Positions 7,054-11,838 of a stretch of 11,838 nt of DNA are shown here, one piece after another (position 1 is the first letter of the stretch; the number at the start of each line of letters is the position of its first letter). Made by a program: the position numbers and the translations under genes. Under the pieces are notes generated by a model. The model was not told where the DNA came from, searched no databases, and saw only the letters and a program-made list of their open reading frames with translations. Origin of the DNA: Fischerella sp. (lineage in GTDB: Bacteria; Cyanobacteriota; Cyanobacteriia; Cyanobacteriales; Nostocaceae); NCBI GenBank assembly GCA_026419705.1, contig JANZYY010000031.1, positions 6,316-18,153 of the forward strand. Reading direction: 5' to 3'.

Positions 7054-7140
7054 ATGTCAATACAACCATCATTATCTGAACATCAACTCTATGATATTAA
7101 TACCAGTTTCATCAAACCTTTGTCATATAACTATGACTGA
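7054..7140 (+). CDS. possible 28-residue small ORF, first of an overlapping pair
   Basis: ATG 7054 opens a 28-codon frame (MSIQPSLSEHQLYDINTSF...) ending in TGA at 7138-7140. It has no Shine-Dalgarno at normal distance; the nearest AGAGG (7020-7024) is 29 bases upstream, beyond the 20-bp palindrome. Its stop overlaps the start of the next small ORF. The peptide is neutral to slightly acidic, with no transmembrane run and no recognised family. It may be a real peptide, or one half of a frameshifted gene with the next ORF. Confidence 0.25.
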   Translation: MSIQPSLSEHQLYDINTSFIKPLSYNYD

Positions 7141-7255
7141 CAGTGCCGAATATACTCTTGTTCAACAAAAAGGAAAACACAGCGAGGTAAACTGTTTCGG
7201 TGGAGAAAAATCCAAGAATTTGGTTTTCAAATCTGGAAACATTTGTGCCAAATAG
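7133..7255 (+). CDS. possible 40-residue small ORF with two cysteines
   Basis: ATG 7133 overlaps the previous small ORF (ATGACTGA) and runs 40 codons to TAG at 7253-7255. It begins MTDSAEYTLVQQKGKHSEVN, then carries Cys21 followed by FGGEKSK, and Cys38 near the end (GNICAK). It is basic in its second half. There is no own ribosome site, so it would depend on coupling to the upstream ORF. An intrinsic terminator stands 58 bases downstream, which fits a short rightward transcript. No homologue is recognised; a peptide precursor, a toxin-like peptide or a gene remnant are all possible. Confidence 0.32.
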   Translation: MTDSAEYTLVQQKGKHSEVNCFGGEKSKNLVFKSGNICAK

Positions 7256-7312
7256 TTAGTTTAGTAATGATAAAGTTCAAGAAGTGCGAGATATTAACTT
7301 TTTTAGAATAAG

Positions 7313-7341
7313 GTCACTGCTGAATATTCAGTGGCTTTTTT
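7313..7341 (+). terminator. intrinsic terminator without a recognised gene upstream
   Basis: GTCACTG (7313-7319) pairs with CAGTGGC (7329-7335), seven pairs including one G-U, with a nine-base loop. Six T follow directly (7336-7341). The loop and inner stem include a CTGAATATTCAG palindrome. It fits a rightward transcript ending here, which would have to arise inside 6600-7300. Confidence 0.7.
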
Positions 7342-7366
7342 ATTATCTATCATTAAGTAACAAAAT

Positions 7367-7386
7367 AAGGTTAATAAAAGGTTAAT
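7367..7386 (+). promoter_or_regulatory. 11-bp-phased direct repeat AAGGTTAAT, Pho-box-like
   Basis: AAGGTTAAT occurs at 7367-7375 and again at 7378-7386, one helical turn apart. On the minus strand this reads ATTAACCT-N3-ATTAACCT, close to the cyanobacterial Pho-box pattern of CTTAACCT-like octamers spaced by three bases that SphR/PhoB-type regulators bind. A third, poorer copy (TTTGTTAC) may follow on that strand. It lies upstream of der and in the divergent gap from the glycosyltransferase. Confidence 0.4.
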
Positions 7387-7415
7387 TTATATAAATAAAA
7401 TTTTGCTTCTTTTTG

Positions 7416-7440
7416 CATTTTGACATCATTTTGACATCAT
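7416..7440 (+). promoter_or_regulatory. tandem 11-bp direct repeat CATTTTGACAT
   Basis: CATTTTGACAT is repeated exactly at 7416-7426 and 7427-7437, followed by CAT. The 11-base period is the spacing used by OmpR/PhoB-family response regulators that bind as head-to-tail dimers. Each unit also contains TTGACA, a -35-like hexamer. The repeat is 23 bases upstream of the promoter-like element at 7463. Confidence 0.4.
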
Positions 7441-7462
7441 ACTTACGTTAATTTTTTCGGGC

Positions 7463-7492
7463 TTGACTTGTTTGTCTAGTTTAAGTTTATAC
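7463..7492 (+). promoter_or_regulatory. sigma70-like promoter, probably for der-cbiQ
   Basis: TTGACT (7463-7468) and TTATAC (7487-7492) are separated by 18 bases. This would give a leader of roughly 175 bases before der. The spacing is one longer than ideal. It is the best promoter match between the orphan terminator and der. Confidence 0.4.
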
Positions 7493-7676
7493 ATTTTTTC
7501 TGAGAAAAATTACTTAAATTCATGGAGTTTTTAGCATGAATATTGAATAGACAGTATGGGAATTTCCATGGTCTCTGGCGCTATGCCTCTATTTTTATCT
7601 TTCGATCGCAAGCAGACATATGGTGTAAGCTTAAATCGCTACAATAAAGATTTGCACTATTCTACATCTTTTGCTT

Positions 7677-9041
7677 ATGAAACTTCCTATCGTTGCTATT
7701 ATTGGTCGCCCAAATGTGGGCAAATCTACCCTCGTAAATCGTTTGGCAAGGGAGAAATCTGCTATTGTTTACGATGAACCGGGAGTAACACGCGATCGCA
7801 CTTATCTACCTGCGTTCTGGAACGATCGGGAGTTTTTGGTTGTCGATACAGGTGGTTTAGTATTTAATGATGATACCGAATTTTTACCATTAATTCGTCA
7901 ACAGGTAATGGCAGCCCTATCAGAAGCCAGTGCTGCTATCTTGGTAGTCGATGGTACTACAGGACCGACAGTAGCTGATGAAGAAATCGCTGCATGGTTG
8001 CGACAACAACCCGTACCAGTGCTGTTGGCTGTCAATAAATGCGAATCTCCACAACAAGGTTTAATTCAAGCTGCGGAATTCTGGAAGTTAGGATTGGGTG
8101 AACCTTTTCCCATTTCTGCTATTCATGGTAACGGTACAGGAGAACTACTTGACGCACTGATTGCTTACCTACCACCTGTAGCAGAAGTTCCGGAAACTCA
8201 TGAAATTAGCGTGGCAATTGTGGGACGCCCAAATGTTGGCAAATCAAGTCTCTTGAATGCTTTAGCAGGCGAAGAAAGGGCAATAGTTAGCCCCATTTCT
8301 GGTACTACCCGCGATGCCATTGATACAATTGTTGAACGCAACGGGCAAACCTATCGCTTGATTGATACAGCGGGAATTCGCAAGAAGAAAAATGTAGAAT
8401 ATGGTCCAGAATTCTTCAGCATTAACCGGGCCTTCAAAGCAATTCGCCGCGCTGATGTGGTTCTATTAGTTATAGATGCCCTTGATGGTGTCACCGAACA
8501 AGACCAAAAATTAGCTGGGCGAGTACTTGAAGAAGGTCGAGCCTGCGTGGTTGTGGTGAATAAATGGGATGCAGTCGAAAAAGACCCTTACACGATTTAC
8601 GATTACCAAAAACATCTGCAAGAAAGACTGCACTTTACTGAATGGGCAGAAACAATCTTTGTCAGTGCTTTGACTGGACAAAGGGTAGAAAAGATTTTGA
8701 AATTGGTAAATCAAGCAGCAGAGGAACACAAACGTCGGGTAAGCACATCGGTAATTAACGAGGTTTTAGAAGAAGCGACTCGTTGGCATTCACCGCCAGT
8801 CAGTCGCAGTGGAAAACAGGGCAAAATCTATTATGGTACGCAAGTTAGCACCCAGCCACCTACAATAGCATTATTTGTCAACGAAGCCAAACGCTTTAAC
8901 GACAACTACCGCCGCTATATCGAGCGACAATTCCGGCAACAACTAGGATTTAAGGGTACTCCTATCCGGTTTTTATGGCGGAGTAAAAAAGCTCGGGAAG
9001 TGGAAAATGTTAAGGTTAATAGAGCTGCCCGCGTTTCATAA
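7677..9041 (+). CDS. der: ribosome biogenesis GTPase Der (EngA)
   Basis: The 454-residue protein has the tandem G-domain plus KH layout unique to Der, an essential GTPase that acts late in 50S ribosomal subunit assembly. The first G domain has GRPNVGKS at 10-17, VDTGG at 56-60 and NKCE at 120-123; the second has GRPNVGKS at 183-190, DTAG at 230-233 and NKWD at 295-298. The C-terminal KH-like domain spans about 352-436. Length is normal. ATG 7677 (MKLPIVAIIGRP) is preferred to an in-frame TTG at 7671, because homologues begin two or three residues before LPIVAI; no strong ribosome site is seen. It is the first gene of a rightward pair with cbiQ, 79 bases apart across a repeat block. Confidence 0.96.
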   Translation: MKLPIVAIIGRPNVGKSTLVNRLAREKSAIVYDEPGVTRDRTYLPAFWNDREFLVVDTGGLVFNDDTEFLPLIRQQVMAALSEASAAILVVDGTTGPTVADEEIAAWLRQQPVPVLLAVNKCESPQQGLIQAAEFWKLGLGEPFPISAIHGNGTGELLDALIAYLPPVAEVPETHEISVAIVGRPNVGKSSLLNALAGEERAIVSPISGTTRDAIDTIVERNGQTYRLIDTAGIRKKKNVEYGPEFFSINRAFKAIRRADVVLLVIDALDGVTEQDQKLAGRVLEEGRACVVVVNKWDAVEKDPYTIYDYQKHLQERLHFTEWAETIFVSALTGQRVEKILKLVNQAAEEHKRRVSTSVINEVLEEATRWHSPPVSRSGKQGKIYYGTQVSTQPPTIALFVNEAKRFNDNYRRYIERQFRQQLGFKGTPIRFLWRSKKAREVENVKVNRAARVS

Positions 9042-9042
9042 A

Positions 9043-9117
9043 GGTCATTTGTCATGTGTCATTTGTCCCTTGGAATGACCAATGACCAATGACCAATGAC
9101 TAATGACTGATAACTAA
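9043..9117 (+). repeat. STRR heptamer block between der and cbiQ, with inverted half
   Basis: Four to five units of AATGACC/AATGACT lie at 9074-9108, preceded by GTCATT-type units in the opposite sense at 9043-9066. The two halves can pair; the tightest hairpin is GTCATT (9058-9063) with AATGAC (9074-9079) across ten bases. An 18-base run (9091-9108) is identical to 2847-2864 before mobA. No T-tract follows, so it is probably read through. Confidence 0.8.
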
Positions 9118-9120
9118 AAA

Positions 9121-10050
9121 ATGGATTTACTGCGATCGCTACCCATTGGTCTTTACTTAGAACAACCACAAACTTGGTTGCATAAACTCGATCCACGAGT
9201 CAAATTTTTTTGGTTGATGAGCTTTCTGACAACCTACGTTTTTGCCAACAACTTGTGGCGAGTGCTGCTGGTGGTACTATTGATCCTTATTACCTTAATC
9301 GCCAGAATTCCCAGGCGAGTCTGGCAGCAACAAATGGGCTGGCTATTGATACTGTGTTTTTTTGTGTTAGCGATCGCTGCTATTAGTCCTGACGGACTTG
9401 GTATAAAATATCAACCAAGATTGCCAGCTAGCGAAGCAGTCTTAACTGCAAAACCAAACTCAAATACTTCAAAAACTGTTACACCTTTACCGGCAAAAAA
9501 ACAACAAAACTACAGCTACGTACTGTTTGAGAAAGGTGCGGTCAAAATTACTCGCCGTTCGCTAGATTTAGCGATCAGCTTGAGTACAATATTATTTACT
9601 GTTATTTACAGCACTAATTTATATCTGCTCACAACTGCACCCGAAGAAATTACAGCCGGGATCGAAAGCTTAATGCAACCATTGCGAAGGTTTAAGTTAC
9701 CTGTCACCGAACTAACACTAACTTTGACTTTATCCTTGCGGTTTATACCTTTAGTTTTAGAAGAAGTACAGAATTTAATTCGCTCGATTATGACCAGAGC
9801 AATTAATTGGAAAAAGTTAGGATTCAAAGGAACAGTCAAAGTTTGGTTGCTCGTGGCAGAGAGACTATTAGAAAATCTGCTACTCAGAGCAGAGCAAATG
9901 GCAAATGCAATGATGGTGCGGGGTTTTACCAGTCCTAACGAACATCAGGTAAAGTGGCACGATTTACGACTCAAAAAACGTGACTTATTGGCGATCGCGA
10001 TTTTAATACTATTTTGGGGAGTGCGATTGGCAATAGGCACTGAAATTTAA
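9121..10050 (+). CDS. cbiQ: CbiQ/EcfT-family energy-coupling factor transmembrane protein
   Basis: The 309-residue membrane protein is of the EcfT/CbiQ family, the T subunit that links ATPases to substrate-binding S subunits in ECF vitamin or metal importers. The family N-terminal DPRVK is at 24-28. Hydrophobic segments are near 29-60, 72-89, 150-171 and 286-306; the cytoplasmic coupling region contains TTAPEEITAGIESLMQPLRR (171-190), SLRFIPLVLEE (205-215) and the AEQM-AMMVRGF block (257-269) matching the EcfT A-R-G signature. A polar, lysine-rich insert at about 91-140 separates the second and third segments; I believe this is seen in cyanobacterial members. It begins just after an STRR block with no Shine-Dalgarno. 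No ATPase or S-subunit gene adjoins, so the substrate is open; 'cobalt' would be only a family label. Confidence 0.85.
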   Translation: MDLLRSLPIGLYLEQPQTWLHKLDPRVKFFWLMSFLTTYVFANNLWRVLLVVLLILITLIARIPRRVWQQQMGWLLILCFFVLAIAAISPDGLGIKYQPRLPASEAVLTAKPNSNTSKTVTPLPAKKQQNYSYVLFEKGAVKITRRSLDLAISLSTILFTVIYSTNLYLLTTAPEEITAGIESLMQPLRRFKLPVTELTLTLTLSLRFIPLVLEEVQNLIRSIMTRAINWKKLGFKGTVKVWLLVAERLLENLLLRAEQMANAMMVRGFTSPNEHQVKWHDLRLKKRDLLAIAILILFWGVRLAIGTEI

Positions 10051-10051
10051 T

Positions 10052-10097
10052 TATGAATTATGAAATTTTCAGCATTCATCATTCATATATAGTTTTT
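10052..10097 (+). terminator. hairpin with T-tract after cbiQ, likely terminator
   Basis: A 13-base arm at 10052-10064 pairs with 10075-10087 with one mismatch (T10059 opposite C10080) and a ten-base loop. Five T follow at 10093-10097. It begins two bases after the cbiQ stop. The arms are AT-rich (TATGAATTATGAA), so the stem is weaker than a classical terminator. Confidence 0.5.
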
Positions 10098-10099
10098 CT

Positions 10100-10163
10100 C
10101 TTAGTGTCTTGGTGTCTTGGTGTTTCAATAAATTTTTCACCACTAAGACACAAAGACACCAAG
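10100..10163. repeat. long imperfect inverted repeat of CTTGGTGT units
   Basis: Arms at 10100-10122 and 10141-10163 match at 20 of 23 positions as an inverted repeat, with an 18-base loop. Each arm is itself a tandem of eight-base CTTAGTGT/CTTGGTGT units. Similar CTT-GTGT repeats are, from memory, dispersed in many cyanobacterial genomes. It sits between the convergent cbiQ and susA genes and may act as a bidirectional transcription barrier. Confidence 0.65.
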
Positions 10164-10266
10164 CAAAATTATCAGCAAAGGTAGAGAGCAGAAGGCTGCT
10201 ATGCGAAAGGAAATTCTTACCCCTGTCAGATCCCCGTGACCGAAGGAAGATTCAGTAGCTCTTGTT

Positions 10267-10290
10267 CAGAGGGGTGGGAATCCCCTTCTG
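10267..10290. other. GC-rich hairpin just beyond the susA stop
   Basis: CAGAGGGG (10267-10274) pairs with CCCCTTCTG (10282-10290) with one bulged base and a seven-base loop. It begins 18 bases past the susA stop when read leftward. No T-tract follows in that direction, so it may stabilise the mRNA 3' end rather than terminate. Confidence 0.35.
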
Positions 10291-10308
10291 TAGACGCAAA
10301 GAGGCTTC

Positions 10309-11838
10309 CTACCGCTGCATATGCTCATCCAAAAGTGCTTTGGCTCTTGGCTTGTAAATCAAATGAAACAGCGATTCTATATAACGTAGCAGATCCTCAC
10401 GTTGTTCTTGAGAAGTGTAATTCCAAAAGCTGTAGATTTTTGCTAGAGACAGCAGGCGGTTGGTATGAATTTTCCAAGTGTAGTTGCTGTAGACTCGTTC
10501 GATACTGCGTTGTGAGATTTCGTTCCAGTAGTTGGGGTCTTGGTTACACTTGGCAATAAACTCTAAGATAATGTCTGCCATTTCTGTATGGTCGGTGGGG
10601 TTGATATAAAATCCATTGATTTTATCTTGGATGATTTCTAACGGACCACCAAAGCGAGTAGCAAAGGTAGGAAGTCCGCTAATCATTGACTCGAGAATGG
10701 TTAAACCAAAGGCTTCAAACAAGGCTGGTTGAACGAAGATTCCTCGGCGATCGCCAATGATTCGATAGATTTCGCCAGAGTCACTCTTGGGTAGACGTAC
10801 TCCCAACCACCGAATTTTACCGTGCAGGTTGTACTGGTCGATGATGTGGTAAAGTTTCTCGATTTCGCTAATTTCTTCATGGTCGGTGGAATCTTCGCTA
10901 CGGAGTTTACCAGCAATGAGGATGAGATTGCAGTGTTCTTGCAGTTCTTTGCTTTTACCAAAACATTCTGCTAGACCAGTAAGATTTTTAATTCGGTCTA
11001 GTCTGGCCATGGAAAAGATGGGACGCTTGTTGGGGTCTTGTAATTTCCCGAAAACTTGGGTTGGATCTTCCAGGGTAAACAGTAGGTTTTCTAGGCGTTG
11101 GCGATCGCTCAATTTTCGTTCTTCTGTCCTGGTATAGGGGAAATAAACGTCTTCGTTGACACCAGGAGGTACGATGTTAAACTTGGGACTGAATAACTCT
11201 ATGCCACTCACTACATGGTACAAATCCGGCATGGTAAAAGATTGGTAGGATTCGTACTGACCGATGCTGTCTGGTGTACCAACAATTTCTTGGTAAGTGC
11301 TGCTGACAATAAAGTTCGCCGCATTCATAGCAATCAAATCTGCGGTGAATTGTAATGAGAAGTGGTATTTATCTTCTAGGTCTTGCCAGTAGAGGTTGCT
11401 AAATAAGTATTTAGATTTTTCTAAGGCGTGGGCGATTATACAATGGGTAACTCTCATCCGCCTTGCTAGTAGAAATGCTACCAAGTTACCATCAGTATAA
11501 TTTCCGACAATCAAGTCAGGTTTACCTTGAAATTCTGCTAGCAATTCTTTTTGTGCGTCAATTGCAAAGGTTTCTAAGTAAGGCCAGATTTCAAATCGGG
11601 AAATCCAGTTTTGCGTCAGCTTGGGATTGAAATCCCGGAAGGGAACGCGCAAAATCCAACCATTGCTAGTACCGTAAATTTTCTCTAGTCTTTGGTTACA
11701 AGTTGTACCCTCGCTGTTGGGAATTAGACGTGTCAGCACGATCGCCTTGGGTTGAATACCAAGTACATCTAATCCTGTCTGTTCGATGTTTTCTTGAAGT
11801 TGCTTTTCTAGTCCCTTCACCTGATCGAGGATGTAGAC
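10309..11838 (-). CDS. susA: sucrose synthase, C-terminal 509 residues (gene continues past right edge)
   Basis: The frame is open to the last base and ends in TAG, so the 5' part lies outside the window. The fragment begins VYILDQVKGLEKQ, an internal block of sucrose synthases, which reversibly cleave sucrose with UDP or ADP to NDP-glucose and fructose. In the fragment's numbering: TCNQRLEKIYGT (46-57), IVGNYTDGNLVA (110-121), HALEKSKY (137-144), MARLDRIKNLTG (277-288) and the GT4 E-x7-E as EAFGLTILE (375-383), then GGPLEI (397-402). Full-length enzymes are about 800 residues, so roughly 300 are missing. In heterocystous cyanobacteria sucrose cleavage feeds nitrogen-fixing cells and glycogen synthesis. 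A GTG at 11820 is internal, not a start. The enzyme is cytoplasmic; nucleotide preference cannot be told from this. Confidence 0.95.
   Translation of the reverse strand, partial: VYILDQVKGLEKQLQENIEQTGLDVLGIQPKAIVLTRLIPNSEGTTCNQRLEKIYGTSNGWILRVPFRDFNPKLTQNWISRFEIWPYLETFAIDAQKELLAEFQGKPDLIVGNYTDGNLVAFLLARRMRVTHCIIAHALEKSKYLFSNLYWQDLEDKYHFSLQFTADLIAMNAANFIVSSTYQEIVGTPDSIGQYESYQSFTMPDLYHVVSGIELFSPKFNIVPPGVNEDVYFPYTRTEERKLSDRQRLENLLFTLEDPTQVFGKLQDPNKRPIFSMARLDRIKNLTGLAECFGKSKELQEHCNLILIAGKLRSEDSTDHEEISEIEKLYHIIDQYNLHGKIRWLGVRLPKSDSGEIYRIIGDRRGIFVQPALFEAFGLTILESMISGLPTFATRFGGPLEIIQDKINGFYINPTDHTEMADIILEFIAKCNQDPNYWNEISQRSIERVYSNYTWKIHTNRLLSLAKIYSFWNYTSQEQREDLLRYIESLFHLIYKPRAKALLDEHMQR

Noticed and set aside
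7556..7777. 73-codon plus-strand frame before and into der
   Set aside because: Its second half overlaps the der G1 region in another phase, it has no ribosome site, and its composition there is that of a shifted der frame.
9074..9117. Possible CRISPR array before cbiQ
   Set aside because: Units are seven bases in direct tandem without spacers, which is STRR-type repeat, not CRISPR.
10236..10559. 107-codon plus-strand frame at the end of susA
   Set aside because: Most of it is antisense to susA codons; the protein is rich in Cys, Ser and Arg as expected for a shadow frame.
11818..11820. GTG as the start of a short sucrose synthase
   Set aside because: The frame continues upstream to the window edge with conserved sucrose synthase residues (VYILDQ), so the gene is cut by the window rather than short.

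Overview
The window reads as chromosomal DNA of a cyanobacterium, probably a filamentous, heterocyst-forming (Nostocales-type) one. The grounds are at least 13 exact copies of the HIP1 octamer GCGATCGC in 11.8 kb (for example at 1110, 1553, 2264, 3252, 4506, 4835, 5518, 7792, 9132, 9370, 9991, 10747 and 11101), heptameric STRR-type tandem repeats between genes, and genes whose sequences look cyanobacterial (ClpP N-terminus, IlvH, Der, DUF427, CbiQ with a long insert, sucrose synthase). The species cannot be named from this.

Layout. Positions 1-40 hold the first 13 codons of a leftward clpP gene. A divergent gap leads to a 51-codon small ORF (312-467) and a large thioredoxin-fold DUF255 (YyaL/SPATA20-like) gene. 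Then come mobA, ilvH and a small DUF427 gene, all rightward. Facing them is a leftward two-gene unit: a GT-B glycosyltransferase whose 3' end overlaps a PIG-L/LmbE deacetylase by 31 bases, ending in a hairpin with a T-tract on the minus strand. After the glycosyltransferase lies about 1.1 kb without a conventional gene (6576-7676). It holds a few very short ORFs, a perfect 20-bp palindrome, an intrinsic terminator that closes no recognised gene, two sets of 11-bp-phased direct repeats and a sigma70-like promoter. Next is a rightward pair, der (double GTPase for ribosome assembly) and cbiQ (EcfT-type transmembrane subunit), followed by hairpins. The window closes with the 3' two-thirds of a leftward sucrose synthase gene that continues past the right edge.

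How the genes work together. Most are unrelated housekeeping neighbours: molybdenum cofactor (mobA), branched-chain amino acids (ilvH), ribosome biogenesis (der), proteolysis (clpP), sucrose cleavage (susA). Two groupings suggest a functional link. The glycosyltransferase and PIG-L genes overlap and are probably co-translated; the pair recalls 'transfer an N-acetylated sugar, then deacetylate it' pathways. The der and cbiQ genes are separated only by an STRR block. I found no convincing new multi-gene defence or mobile system. The least explained stretch is 6840-7500.
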